Made by a program: the position numbers and the translations under genes. DNA of 64,000 nt, taken from an uncultured Coriobacteriaceae bacterium. GTDB taxonomy: Bacteria > Actinomycetota > Coriobacteriia > Coriobacteriales > Atopobiaceae. The stretch is from contig CACZCK010000010.1 in NCBI GenBank assembly GCA_902779675.1, positions 1 to 64,000 of the forward strand, given 5' to 3'. Positions 34,022 to 47,941 of the stretch are shown here, in pieces. The stretch's first letter is position 1; every line of letters starts with the position of its first letter. Under the pieces are notes generated by a model that was not told the DNA's origin, made no database searches, and saw only the letters and a program-made list of their open reading frames with translations.

Positions 34022-35367
34022 CACATGAACGCCTCCTCGTTCTTATAGGAACTGGAATTCCTGTAAGTGACCAGCGTGATGACCGTCAGGATGACGAAGG
34101 TCATGATGCCGATGACGGCGCCGAGGTTGTAGTACTGCTGGTCGATGGTCAGCTTGTAGAGCCACGTCACGAGCAGGTCGGTCTGGCCGGCCGTGTCGCC
34201 CACGCGCGTGGGGCCACCGCCCGAGAGCAGGTAGATGACGTTGAAGTTGTTGATGTTGCCCACGAAGCTGGAGATGAGGTACGGCATGGTGACAAACAGC
34301 ATGTAGGGCAGGGTGATCTTGAAGAAGATCCTCACCGGGCCGGCACCGTCCATCTTGGCCGCCTCGTAGAGCTCGGCAGGGATGTTCTGCAGGATGCCCG
34401 TGACCTGCAGCATCGTGTACGGAATGCCCACCCACAGGTTGATGACGATGATCGTGACCCTGGCCAGCATGGCGTTGGTCCAGAAGGGGATGGGCTCCTT
34501 GATGAGGCCCAAGTTCTGGAGCAGCACGTTTACCGCACCAGAGGGCTGCAGCATGATGTTCATGATCATCAGGGTGACAAACTGCGGCACCGCGATGGAG
34601 AGCACGAAGCAGAAGCGCCAGAAGCCTTTGCCCTTGGTGTCCTTGCGGTTGATGACCATGGCCAGCGCCATGCCCAGGATGTAGTTGAGGAACGTGGCAA
34701 AGATCGCCCAGATGACGGTCCATGCGAGGACGTGCCAGAACTGCTGGCCGATGTTGCCGTTCATGTTGAGCACGCGCTCGAACTGGTGCAGGCCGTCCCA
34801 GTCGAACAGGATCAGGTGCTCGCCTTCCTTGGAGTAGGTCGTGAACGCCATCGAGATCATGTAGATCAGCGGGACGACGTTAAAGACCAGGATGCCAAGG
34901 CACGGAAGGGCCATCAGCGTGACGTGCAGGTTGCCATCGAAGAGGTTGGCGAGGTCCTGCTTGAGGGTCGGGACGTCGACGCCCCTCTCGATCCGCTTCT
35001 GGAGGTCGTAGGAATGCCGCATCTGCAGGATCCAGAGCAGCACGATCGCGGCGATCACGAAGCAGGTGATCACGCCGGCAAGCAGGATCTGCTGCGAGTT
35101 GTCGCCGGTCGTGTACTCGTAGATCTGCTTGGCCTCGTTCCAGACCTTGCCCTGTGCCTCCGTGCCAAGGGTGGGCATCATGCTCAGGCTGTGGAAGCCG
35201 GTCAGGACCATGTACGCCCAGAAGGCAACCTCCATGAGCAGGACCAGCAGGCCCTTTACCACCTGCCGGTGCCCCAGCATTCCCGCTCCCATGAAGACGG
35301 CAGAGAGCCTCGTGAACAAGTCACCGTCCTTGAGGGCGTTGCGCACTGTTATGCGGTCTTCATTCAT
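34021..35367 (-). CDS. Sugar ABC transporter permease (MalF type)
   Basis: The 448-residue integral membrane protein has an N-terminal extension with two or three helices (VKGLLVLLMEVAFWAYM, GVITCFVIAAIVLLWIL) before the core of six, as in MalF proteins of Gram-positive bacteria. The EAA loop is YEAAKMDGAGPVRIFFKITL. AAGGTTAC precedes the ATG. A stem-loop separates it from the binding-protein gene upstream, and its stop overlaps the start of the second permease. Confidence 0.94.
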   Translation of the reverse strand: MNEDRITVRNALKDGDLFTRLSAVFMGAGMLGHRQVVKGLLVLLMEVAFWAYMVLTGFHSLSMMPTLGTEAQGKVWNEAKQIYEYTTGDNSQQILLAGVITCFVIAAIVLLWILQMRHSYDLQKRIERGVDVPTLKQDLANLFDGNLHVTLMALPCLGILVFNVVPLIYMISMAFTTYSKEGEHLILFDWDGLHQFERVLNMNGNIGQQFWHVLAWTVIWAIFATFLNYILGMALAMVINRKDTKGKGFWRFCFVLSIAVPQFVTLMIMNIMLQPSGAVNVLLQNLGLIKEPIPFWTNAMLARVTIIVINLWVGIPYTMLQVTGILQNIPAELYEAAKMDGAGPVRIFFKITLPYMLFVTMPYLISSFVGNINNFNVIYLLSGGGPTRVGDTAGQTDLLVTWLYKLTIDQQYYNLGAVIGIMTFVILTVITLVTYRNSSSYKNEEAFM

Positions 35368-35405
35368 AGTGTGTAACCTTGTTCTCTATGAAGCGTACGG
35401 CAGTG

Positions 35406-35433
35406 CGGTGACCGGGCACGGGCCCGGTCACCG
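35406..35433 (-). promoter_or_regulatory. Intercistronic stem-loop after the binding-protein gene
   Basis: An 11-bp perfect stem (35406-35416 with 35423-35433) and a six-base loop lie between the solute-binding protein and the first permease, without a U tract. Such hairpins commonly protect the 3' end of the binding-protein mRNA so that it is made in excess over the permeases. Confidence 0.7.
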
Positions 35434-35450
35434 GAACGTGCGAGACGCGC

Positions 35451-36701
35451 CTACTGGACCGCAGAGGTGTTCATGGAGGTGTTCATGGACTCCGTCTTGT
35501 CGGCCGCGTTGTCATGCGTGACGGTGCCGGCCACGAGCTCCTTGCCCATGGACTCGGCAGGCGTCCAATAGTTGCCCATGTCGGCCTGGAGCGGCTGGAC
35601 GATGGAGGCGTAGTCCATGGTGTCCATCTGGGCCTGCGCGAGCGCGTCGTCAACGGTGATGTTGACGTCGGTCGGGATGATGTTGCGCAGGTCGTAGTGG
35701 GCCTGCTGGGCATCGGTGCCGCCGAGGTAGGCTGCGAGCGCCACGGCAACCTCGGGATGCTCGCCGTACAGGGCGGTCGCGGGGTTGACGCCCACGGCCT
35801 TGGAGCCGGCGAAGGCCTTCATCTGCTTGAGCTCGCCGTCGATGGTGATGGAGGGAGCCGGGGCGATGCCCAGGTTGTCGCCGTAGGCGTCAGTTGCCTT
35901 CTCGTAGTCCCAGGTGCCGGAGAAGAACGCCTTGGCGTCGGCGTTGGTGCCCACGTCACCGTTGGCAAAGTTCTTGTTGGCGACCAGGTCGACGAGGTAG
36001 TTGGTGACGGCGACGGCCTTGTCGCCGCTGAAGTCGAAGCCGGCCTCGGCATCGTCGCCGGTCTCGCCAAAGAGCGTGCAGCCGTTGGCCACGTAGAAGG
36101 CCGCGATGTACCAGGAGTTGTCCAGCGGGAAGGCAACCTTGCCCTTCTCGAGCATGGCGTCGAGGGACTTGATGTCGTCGTCGGAGAAGACGGACTTGTC
36201 GTAGTACATGAACCAGGTGTTGCCGGTGAAGGGGACGCCGTAGACCGCGCCGTCATAGGTGACGGTATTTGCCGTGGTCTCGGAGTTGTTGGCCTTGATG
36301 GCCTCGAGCGTCGAGCCACCGAACTCGGCGATGCCGCCGGCCTTGAGCAGGTCGGGAATCTGGTCGTTGGCAAACAGGTACACGTCGGCGCCGGCGCTCG
36401 GGTCGGTTCCGATATTGGTCTTGGCGTCGCCCTCGGAGCACACGCCGTAGTTGAACTTGATGGTCCACTCGGGGTGAGCCGCCGCGAAGGCCTCGCACTG
36501 GGTCTGGAGCCACTTGCCGTTGTCGTCGGACTGGTCCTCCTGCGGGCTCCAGACGGTGACGGTCACATCGACGTTCTCGTCTCCACCGGCGCTCGCACCG
36601 CTGTCGCTGCCGCCACCGCAGGCGGCGAGGGCCATGGTTGCCGCACCGGACAGCCCCAGTGCCAGAGCCTGACGACGGGTGATCATGATGTGCTTCTTCA
36701 T
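35451..36701 (-). CDS. Sugar ABC transporter solute-binding lipoprotein (MalE type)
   Basis: The 416-residue protein begins MKKHIMITRRQALALGLSG and has a lipobox LAAC with Cys28. The twin arginine in ITRRQALALG suggests possible Tat export. The mature part is a typical extracellular solute-binding protein of family 1 (VTVWSPQEDQSDDNGKWLQ, VPFTGNTWFMYYD). GGAGGAGA precedes the ATG at 36701. Repeated MNTSMNTS near the C-terminus is curious. It should bind malto-oligosaccharides given the GH13 neighbours. Confidence 0.93.
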   Translation of the reverse strand: MKKHIMITRRQALALGLSGAATMALAACGGGSDSGASAGGDENVDVTVTVWSPQEDQSDDNGKWLQTQCEAFAAAHPEWTIKFNYGVCSEGDAKTNIGTDPSAGADVYLFANDQIPDLLKAGGIAEFGGSTLEAIKANNSETTANTVTYDGAVYGVPFTGNTWFMYYDKSVFSDDDIKSLDAMLEKGKVAFPLDNSWYIAAFYVANGCTLFGETGDDAEAGFDFSGDKAVAVTNYLVDLVANKNFANGDVGTNADAKAFFSGTWDYEKATDAYGDNLGIAPAPSITIDGELKQMKAFAGSKAVGVNPATALYGEHPEVAVALAAYLGGTDAQQAHYDLRNIIPTDVNITVDDALAQAQMDTMDYASIVQPLQADMGNYWTPAESMGKELVAGTVTHDNAADKTESMNTSMNTSAVQ

Positions 36702-36775
36702 GTTTCTCTCCTCCAAATAGTTGCTGTATGCCACTCCAGGCGCGGGAACCCTCCCGGGCCCGGTTCGTACCGACG

Positions 36776-37981
<1,206 letters not shown>

Positions 37982-37997
37982 CGTCGTACCCCCGTTC

Positions 37998-39029
37998 CTA
38001 CTTGCGCGGCCGAGCAAGGCTCTCGCCGTTAACAAACTGATAAGGGATCTTCTCGTGCACGGCCGGTCGCTCGTAGCTGATGCGCATGAGAAGGTCCTCG
38101 ACGCCCTTCTGGGCGAGCGTCTCTGTGTCCTGCTGGATGGTGGCGAGCCTGGGCACGCAGTACCGCGTGTACGCGACCCCGTCAAAGCCCACCAGCGACA
38201 TGTCGTCCGGAACGCGCAGCCCCCTGTCGTTGAAGGCGCGCATGGCGCCGATCGCAATCGCGTCACTGATGGCAAAGATGCCCGTCAGGTCTGGCGTGCG
38301 TTCGAGCAGTCGCTCCGCAGCCCGATAGCCTCCCTCTGCAGAGAAGGGGCATCCCTCGTAGTCGCGCGCGTAGTCAAACGCGACCCCGCTCTTTCGCAGC
38401 TCCTCGACGGCTCCCCAGACCCTGAGCGCCGGGCCGTCCTCAGGACGTCCCTCGTCTGAGTTCTCGCGGTACCCGCCCAGGATGCCAATCCTGCGATGCC
38501 CCTGGTCCAGCATCGCACGCATCACAAACGCGCCTGCATCGACGTCGTCGGTGCTGAAGCTCGACAGTCCGTCGTATCCCAGCTGTCCGGCGTCGACCGA
38601 GATGAGAACGCTGGGCACGCCGATCTTGGGAAACTCGTTGCGGAATGACTGGATGCTGCCGCCCAGGAAGATGAGCCCCTTGGGCTTGAAGAGCTGCATG
38701 GTCTGCGCAGCCGTTGCCACTTCGTCCTCGGTCTCGCGGACGAACTGGACGTTTGCGCTCTCGCCGTGCTCCTGAATGCAGATCTGCACCTTCTCGAGGA
38801 CCGACTGGAGGAAGGTGTTGCCAGTGCCGCGCACGATGATGGAGATCTCGGACGAGATTGAGCGCCGGAGCATGCGAGCGTTGGAGTTTGGCTGGTAGTT
38901 CTGCTGGCGAATGACCGCTTCGACCCGCCTTCTGGTCTCCTCGCTCACGTCGGCACGGTTGTTGATCACTCGGGAGACCGTGCCGATGCTGCATCCAGAC
39001 AGTCGAGCAATGTCTTGTATGGTTGCCAT
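37998..39029 (-). CDS. LacI family transcriptional regulator
   Basis: The 343-residue protein opens with a LacI helix-turn-helix, MATIQDIARLSGCSIGTVSR, followed by the hinge VSEETRRRVEAVIRQQNYQPN and a periplasmic-binding-protein-like effector domain (GIFAISDAIAIGAMRAFNDRG, SLVGFDG). GAGGAGG lies upstream of the ATG. It is the first gene of the glucan operon, and three tandem operator-like units lie 22-57 bases upstream, so it probably represses its own operon until a maltose-type sugar binds. Confidence 0.95.
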   Translation of the reverse strand: MATIQDIARLSGCSIGTVSRVINNRADVSEETRRRVEAVIRQQNYQPNSNARMLRRSISSEISIIVRGTGNTFLQSVLEKVQICIQEHGESANVQFVRETEDEVATAAQTMQLFKPKGLIFLGGSIQSFRNEFPKIGVPSVLISVDAGQLGYDGLSSFSTDDVDAGAFVMRAMLDQGHRRIGILGGYRENSDEGRPEDGPALRVWGAVEELRKSGVAFDYARDYEGCPFSAEGGYRAAERLLERTPDLTGIFAISDAIAIGAMRAFNDRGLRVPDDMSLVGFDGVAYTRYCVPRLATIQQDTETLAQKGVEDLLMRISYERPAVHEKIPYQFVNGESLARPRK

Positions 39030-39050
39030 CGCACCTCCTCCGCAAGGTCC

Positions 39051-39086
39051 GTAAACGTTCCCGTAAACGTTTCCGTAAACGTTTCC
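39051..39086. promoter_or_regulatory. Three tandem 12-bp operator-like units ahead of lacI
   Basis: GTAAACGTTCCC, GTAAACGTTTCC and GTAAACGTTTCC stand head to tail at 39051, 39063 and 39075. Each contains the central AACGTT palindrome typical of LacI/GalR operators. They lie 22 bases upstream of the lacI start, inside the likely promoter or leader, and would suit autoregulation by cooperative dimers. Confidence 0.8.
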
Positions 39087-39571
39087 ATTCATGCTTACAT
39101 GGTTTTTTTCATTTCGTAATAATCTACTCTCCGAGCGGTACCAAAAGCCCGCCGAGAGGCACGGCCCGCGTGCTGCCAGCGCATATGACCTCCGCATACT
39201 CCCCGGAGTCATCATCGTCGTGCTCCCCTCCCAGGCACCATGCCGCAGATCCATTCCGTCACGTCTTGCCAAGCCCGACAGATGCGTCTTACCGTCGCAT
39301 ATGGTCAACTTACATTTGATATTCATTCGTGTCTAAATGTTCTATTCACTTTGTAGTAGCACCACAGCTTGAAGAAGCAATCTGTTCGTATCCCCATGCG
39401 GCCACGAATGGCCGTTGAGAGGCATGTGGAAGCCTTTTTGATGGATTGGATGTAAGGCGCACCAAGACGCTGACGCCTTAGGGCTCCTAGCTCAGTCTTG
39501 GCATGCGGAGACTCGAGCAATCCACGCCCTCGTGCTCGAGGAGCGCAAGTATTCCCGCATTGTTCGACGCA
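39087..39571. other. Gene-poor stretch between the glucan operon and the guaA island
   Basis: Apart from the operator repeats to its left, I see no convincing gene here. The base composition is lower in G+C than in the flanking genes. It includes a run of seven T at about 39103 and one short frame (39323-39520, minus) without a ribosome site. It probably holds the lacI promoter and degraded sequence at the island edge. Confidence 0.5.
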
Positions 39572-39712
39572 CTAGTCGAGCTTGTGCCCGAGCCTCTCGA
39601 GCGCCGCGTCAGCCACATCGCGCACCGCCTTCTCGTCCACGTTCATGTGGAACCAGCAGATCAGGGGGTCTGGGATGAGGTAGTCGCGGTCGTCACCTAT
39701 GCCATTGAGCAT
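39572..39712 (-). pseudogene. Small gene remnant at the left edge of the island
   Basis: A 46-residue frame (MLNGIGDDRDYLIPDPLICW...AALERLGHKLD) reads like the C-terminal end of a real protein, with plausible composition and helical end, but no ribosome site. I do not recognise the parent family. It is next to a terminator hairpin and the first guaA-like tail, so it may be a leftover of an inserted element. Confidence 0.35.
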
Positions 39713-39744
39713 GCATCCCCCGTGCACGCCAGCCAATACGAAAG

Positions 39745-39967
39745 AGGCGCCTTGGATTTCTCCAGGCGCCTTGCGTTTTCGCAAGCTAAATAGGATAATA
39801 CGCTATTCCCGCTCAATGAGTGTGGAAGTGCATGGGGCGTGCTGACGCGCGACGTCATGACGTGGCGTCCATGACATGCGCTGCAGTCTCCCCTGTTTCG
39901 CTTTCCTTGGTACTCATTTGGTACTCACGCATGTAACAGCTCTCGAACGTTCAAGTGGCTTACATGT
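39745..39967. repeat. Element-end module, copy A: hairpin, guaA tail and GGTACTCA pair
   Basis: In order the module has a hairpin (39745-39751 with 39765-39771, then TGCGTTTT), a guaA 3'-end-like tail at 39803, a 21-bp double motif TTGGTACTCA-TTTGGTACTCA at 39907-39927, and TTCAAGTGGCTTACATGT at 39950-39967. Copy B at 48739-48960 has the same parts at the same spacing (104 and 43 bases between the last three). It is probably the end of an integrative element. Confidence 0.75.
39803..39820 (-). other. guaA 3'-end-like tail 1 (att-site candidate)
   Basis: On the minus strand this reads ACACTCATTGAGCGGGAATAG around the site, encoding T-L-I-E-R-E-stop. It differs from the guaA C-terminal I-E-W-E-stop by one codon. 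It is one of three such tails downstream of the intact gene. Confidence 0.7.
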
Positions 39968-41248
39968 TCAGGCTCTCAGGGTTGAGCAGGAAGTCAAAGA
40001 GCCCCATGGTGAGGATGCCGTTCTCGTCCATGTACGGCCGCATCACGTCCTTGACCACCACAATCTTTCTGAAGCTGTCATCGATTCCGAGAAGAGAGTG
40101 CTTCTCTTGCGCCTCCTTCTCTGGCGAGTCCAATCTCAGGGCCGACTGGACGTAATAGCGCCGGTATCCGAGGTTCGCGACGAAATCGACCTCGTAGCGG
40201 CGGCGCTCGTCCTTCCCGTCCACCTTAGAGCGCTTCTCGACCACGCCGACATCGACGGAAAACCCCTAGCACGCAGCTCGTTAAAGATAACGTTCTCCAT
40301 AATGTATGTCTCTTCGACCTGCCGGAAGCCGGGCCTTGCGTTGCGCAGGCCGACGTCCTCGAAGTAGTACTTCTTGGGCGTCCCTATATACTTGCGCCCC
40401 CTGATGTCATAGCGCACCGCCTCGCTCACAAGGAACGCCTCCTCGAGGTGGCCTATGTAGCGCTTGATGGTGTCTGCGTCCAGCTTGGAGCGCATGACGC
40501 TCCGGAACGTCGCATCGATCTTGGAGGGGTTCGTCAGAGCGCCGATCGACGAGGCCAAGACGTCGACAAGGTCCTCGAGTTCCTGTGACTTGGTGAGGTG
40601 GTTGCGCTCCACGACATCGGTAAGGTAGACCTCCCCGAAGAGGCTGGTGAGGTACGCCGCCTTTTGCTCGGAAGTGCGCATCGACATCGCGAGGGGGAAC
40701 CCTCCGTACATCACGTACTCTGCCCAGCCCTCGTAACGGTCGCCCTCAAAGCCCTGCATGAACTCGGCGAAGGACAGCGGGTGGATGCGAACCTCATCCC
40801 CACGCCCGCGGAACTCCGTCATCACGTCAGTGGAGAGTAGCTTCGAGTTACTCCCTGTCACATAGACGTCGACGTTCCTCCTGCGCAGGAGACCGTTCAG
40901 GACGCCGTACAGAGCTGGTGGCTCGTCCTTGCTCCTCAGCTCACGCGTGCTAATGGCGTACTGAATCTCATCGAGGAGGACGTAATAGGTCCCATCGTCC
41001 TCCCCAATCCGGTTGAGCAGGCACTCGTAGAGCGCATCTGGATTCCGATAGCGCGCGTTGGCACGATCGTCTAAGGCGAGCGAGATGATGTGATTGCGGG
41101 GGACGCCGGATTCCAGAAGGTGGCGAACGAACAGCTCGAACACCAGGTAGGTCTTACCGCAGCGCCTGATGCCGGTTATGACCTTGATCATTCCATTGCC
41201 CTTGCGGACCACAAGGTCGTTCAGGTACTTATCTCGACTGATCTCCAT
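39960..41248 (-). pseudogene. DUF4143-type ATPase with a frameshift near the 3' end
   Basis: The N-terminal frame (ATG at 41248) encodes an ATPase with Walker A TGIRRCGKT near 25-33 and Walker B LLDEIQ at 91-96, then the conserved EFMQGFEGDRYEGWAEYVMYGGFP. The protein is typical of ATPases with a C-terminal DUF4143 domain. After ELRARGF (about 40262) the family sequence continues in another frame (VDVGVVEKRSKVDGKDERRR...), ending at 39960. One base appears missing near GGGGTTTTCC at 40260-40270. It is either a pseudogene or a sequencing error. It fills the first segment of the island. Confidence 0.85.
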
Positions 41249-41318
41249 GCGCCAGTCCTTTCTCTCTTTTGCGTGAATACGCTAGAACTGACGCTTGCGT
41301 CAACTTTTCCGAAAATTT

Positions 41319-41340
41319 CTATTCCCACTCAATCAGAGTG
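41319..41340 (-). other. guaA 3'-end-like tail 2 (att-site candidate)
   Basis: The minus strand reads ACTCTGATTGAGTGGGAATAG, encoding T-L-I-E-W-E-stop, exactly the GuaA terminal residues I-E-W-E. It lies 71 bases upstream of the DUF4143 ATPase start and marks a segment boundary. Confidence 0.8.
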
Positions 41341-41428
41341 GAGTGGCAGTGGTGGCTCACGGTAGCTCGAAGCACTTTCTCATGTCCACGTTATTCGTTG
41401 TGGTCCTGTCTATCCTCCCTGTGGACGT

Positions 41429-41471
41429 CAAAGCGACGTCACGGGCACCTTTTCCGCACCCGTGACGTCGC
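41429..41471 (-). terminator. Terminator of the beta-glucoside operon
   Basis: A 13-bp perfect stem (41433-41445 with 41459-41471) with a 13-base loop is followed by TTTGACG on the minus strand, 28 bases after the stop of the last GH1 gene. Confidence 0.8.
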
Positions 41472-41498
41472 CTCACTTCGAGTCGTCACTGGCCCCCA

Positions 41499-43046
<1,548 letters not shown>

Positions 43047-43058
43047 TTATGTTCCAAA

Positions 43059-45405
<2,347 letters not shown>

Positions 45406-45449
45406 GATGTGGCTCCTCTTCTGCGCCTCCCCGGCGCGACGTGGTTTCT

Positions 45450-46334
45450 CTATCGGGCCGCAGATCCGTAATGGACCACGGCGCCCAGCAGGTTTGCGTC
45501 GTTCCTGAAGCGTGCGGGCACGACCTCGGCATGCGGCGCCTGGAAGGGCAACGTGGCAAAGGCGTTCTCGTAGGCCTGGATCAGATGAGCCATGTACGTT
45601 GCGCTGGCGGAGATGCCACCGCCAATCACGTAGCGCTGCGGGTCAAGCAGGAACTGCAGCGAGAGCATCGCGTCACTCAAATCTGCCAGCGCCTCGTCAA
45701 GCGCGGACGTCGCGATCTCATCCCCGTCCTCCACGAGGGTCATGAGTTCCTCGCCCGTCAGGCTCTCGCGTCCAAGGTCCTCCTGCGCCTTGGCCAGAAG
45801 ACCGCGCATTCCGGCGCGATTGCCCAGAAGACCTCCCATGCCCTCGCAACGAAGTGGCCGCGCGGCAAGCATGGAGAGCTCGCCTGCGGCACCCGTCGCG
45901 CCCGTGACCAGGCGGCCGCCGCTAAGAATCGCTCCCCCAACGCCCGTACCGATGACCACCATCACGCCGTCCGTCATGCCCTTGAGCTCGCCCAACTCAA
46001 TCTCGGCAAGTGCGGCACAGCGAGCATCGTTCTGGACGGACGCGGGAAGGCCTAGTCGGTCACGGAGTGCGTCGACCAGATTGCGGCCGTTGGCGTACTG
46101 CAAGGCGCCACCTTGGGCGATGAGGCCAGTCTTTGCGTCGACGGTTCCCGGCAGGCTTACGGCGATACCCTCGACACATTGGGGTAGCGCATCAGCAATG
46201 CTCGCAATGGCCTCTACCAGGGAATCAAACGAGTCCTGAGGCGTCGGCACCTTGCCACGAACGCCCGTCAGCGTGAGGCCATCCGAAACCGCCCACTTGA
46301 TGAACGTGCCTCCGATGTCGATCGCAAGAGTCAT
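45450..46334 (-). CDS. ROK family sugar kinase
   Basis: The 294-residue protein has the ATP phosphate-binding DIGGTFIKWAV at 5-15, the catalytic-region VQNDARCAAL and the GTGVGGAIL loop. The usual ROK zinc-binding cysteine cluster is not present; the equivalent stretch reads AARPLRCEGMGGLLGN. It probably phosphorylates glucose or a beta-glucoside released in the operon. There is no DNA-binding N-terminus, so it is not a ROK repressor. It follows the PTS gene across a stem-loop. Confidence 0.88.
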   Translation of the reverse strand: MTLAIDIGGTFIKWAVSDGLTLTGVRGKVPTPQDSFDSLVEAIASIADALPQCVEGIAVSLPGTVDAKTGLIAQGGALQYANGRNLVDALRDRLGLPASVQNDARCAALAEIELGELKGMTDGVMVVIGTGVGGAILSGGRLVTGATGAAGELSMLAARPLRCEGMGGLLGNRAGMRGLLAKAQEDLGRESLTGEELMTLVEDGDEIATSALDEALADLSDAMLSLQFLLDPQRYVIGGGISASATYMAHLIQAYENAFATLPFQAPHAEVVPARFRNDANLLGAVVHYGSAAR

Positions 46335-46369
46335 GGGAGCTCCTTACCGGTTGTCTCTTGATGGAAGGA

Positions 46370-46401
46370 GCGGGGCCAAGGCACCTCGGCCTTGGCCCCG
46401 C
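46370..46401 (-). promoter_or_regulatory. Intercistronic stem-loop after the PTS IIC gene
   Basis: A 12-bp perfect stem (46370-46381 with 46390-46401) with an eight-base loop lies between PTS IIC and the ROK kinase, without a U tract. It is the third such hairpin after a transport gene in the window's sugar operons. Confidence 0.7.
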
Positions 46402-46440
46402 CGGGAAGGGAAAGGGTCGTATCGCGCGTCGTCGCTGCGC

Positions 46441-47733
46441 TTACTCCTGCGCCTGCTCGGCCGCGAGGGCCTGCTCCTCGGCGTACGCCTGGTTGTCGGC
46501 AATCTTGAAGAAGGGGTAGTACAGGACGCAGCTCACGGCCATGCAGATGAGCACGACGGCCATGTAGAGCGGGCCGCCGGTCAGCAGCGCGGCGATGAAC
46601 ATGGGCATGGCCCAGGGCAGCTGGATGGTGGGGTTGTAGGGGATGGGCAGGATGGTGCACAGGGCAAGGCCGATGAGACCGGGGACGATGGCGGAGAGCA
46701 CCATGGGGATGAAGAAGACCGGGTTGAGCATCACGGGCACGCCGAAGATGACCGGCTCGTTGATGTTGAAGATGTTGGGGATGGTCATGAGGCCGCGCAT
46801 GGCCTTGAACTTCTCGGACTTGGCAGTGAACATGTCGAGGCAGAGGCCGATGGTGTTGCCCTGGCCGCCAAAGTAGCAGCAGCTGCCGATGAGGGCGAAC
46901 ATGAGGAAGGGGAGGGGCTGACCTTCGAGGTAGGCCTGCTGGTTTGCCATGAGGGCCGGGAGCAGCATCATGGGGTAGAAGACGCCCATGACGGCGTTGG
47001 GGTGGATGCCGAAGAACCAGAAGATGTTGCCCACGGTGTAGACGATGATGACGGACCAGGGCGTGGCGCCGAGGTTCATGAGCGGGGTGCCGACGTTCTG
47101 CATGATGAAGTCGAAGACGTTGCCCCACGGCGTGAAGGTGAAGCCCCACTTCACGAGGTATACGACCGCGAAGATGATCATTGCGGTGAAGACCGGAGAG
47201 AGCGAATCAGAAACCATGGGCGGGACAGAGTCGGGCAGCGTGACCTTGATGTTCTTGCGGGTTAGGAAGCCATAGGCCATTGCCACCAGGATGGAGAGGA
47301 TGATGGCGACGAAGATGCCGTCGCTGCCCAGGTAGTTGGACTTGAAGGCGGTGATGGTGCCGGCCTCGCCCATGTCGATGGTGGATGGCACCAAGATGAG
47401 GAACGCGCCCATGGACAGGACGCCGGCGGTGAGGGGGTTCATCCCGTCATCCTTGGCATACTGGTAGGCAATGAGGAACGAGCAGTAGATGGCGAGAAGC
47501 GACATCGTTGCCGCAATAACCTCGTTACCCGCCGCGGTCAGCCCGCTCGAAGCGAGAAAGTCAGACAGGCCCGGAATGGGCAGGTTGATGAGGATAGCGA
47601 TCAGGGCCACACCGATGGTGAGCGGCATGGTGTGCATCATGCCTCCGGAAATGGCCTGAAGGTACTTGTTCTGGCCCAGCTTGGTGGCGAGCGGAGCAAT
47701 ATGCTCCTGCATCCAGTTGGTCAATGCTTCCAT
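46441..47733 (-). CDS. PTS lactose/cellobiose family IIC component
   Basis: The 430-residue membrane permease starts MEALTNWMQEHIAPLATKLGQN. It contains the IIC signature region FGIHPNAVMG and the NIFNINEPVIFGVPVMLNP motif of the cellobiose-type family, with about ten hydrophobic helices. It should translocate and help phosphorylate beta-glucosides. No IIA or IIB gene is present in the operon or elsewhere in the window, so those must be supplied from another locus. It is the first gene of the leftward operon. Confidence 0.93.
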   Translation of the reverse strand: MEALTNWMQEHIAPLATKLGQNKYLQAISGGMMHTMPLTIGVALIAILINLPIPGLSDFLASSGLTAAGNEVIAATMSLLAIYCSFLIAYQYAKDDGMNPLTAGVLSMGAFLILVPSTIDMGEAGTITAFKSNYLGSDGIFVAIILSILVAMAYGFLTRKNIKVTLPDSVPPMVSDSLSPVFTAMIIFAVVYLVKWGFTFTPWGNVFDFIMQNVGTPLMNLGATPWSVIIVYTVGNIFWFFGIHPNAVMGVFYPMMLLPALMANQQAYLEGQPLPFLMFALIGSCCYFGGQGNTIGLCLDMFTAKSEKFKAMRGLMTIPNIFNINEPVIFGVPVMLNPVFFIPMVLSAIVPGLIGLALCTILPIPYNPTIQLPWAMPMFIAALLTGGPLYMAVVLICMAVSCVLYYPFFKIADNQAYAEEQALAAEQAQE

Positions 47734-47813
47734 GGGTTCCTTCCTTTCCTCTTTGATGCATTGATTTGCGTGACGGCGGGTCCTCCCCTGTCGTCCGTTC
47801 CTTATCTACATAA

Positions 47814-47874
47814 TAAAAAAGTTTTTTCCAGTTTGCAATAGTTCTTTTGGGAAAAATTTTTTCTGATGTTGATT
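47814..47874. promoter_or_regulatory. A/T-rich inverted repeat between PTS IIC and RpiR regulator
   Basis: AAAAAAGTTTTTTCC (47815-47829) and GGGAAAAATTTTTTC (47859-47873) form an approximate inverted repeat in the divergent gap. The A/T-richness contrasts with the genome. It is a likely promoter and operator region for the adjacent RpiR-type regulator, inferred from position. Confidence 0.55.
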
Positions 47875-47941
47875 GATTAGATCTGACACCTTGCTGCTAC
47901 ACTATTCGCAAAGAGCAGAACGAACCTCAGGAGAAGTGACC

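Noticed and set aside
39051..39086. Small CRISPR array
   Set aside because: The three 12-bp repeats are directly adjacent, with no spacers; they fit an operator array.
39323..39520. A 65-codon leftward frame in the lacI-island gap
   Set aside because: It has no ribosome site, no recognisable motif and lies in degraded sequence.
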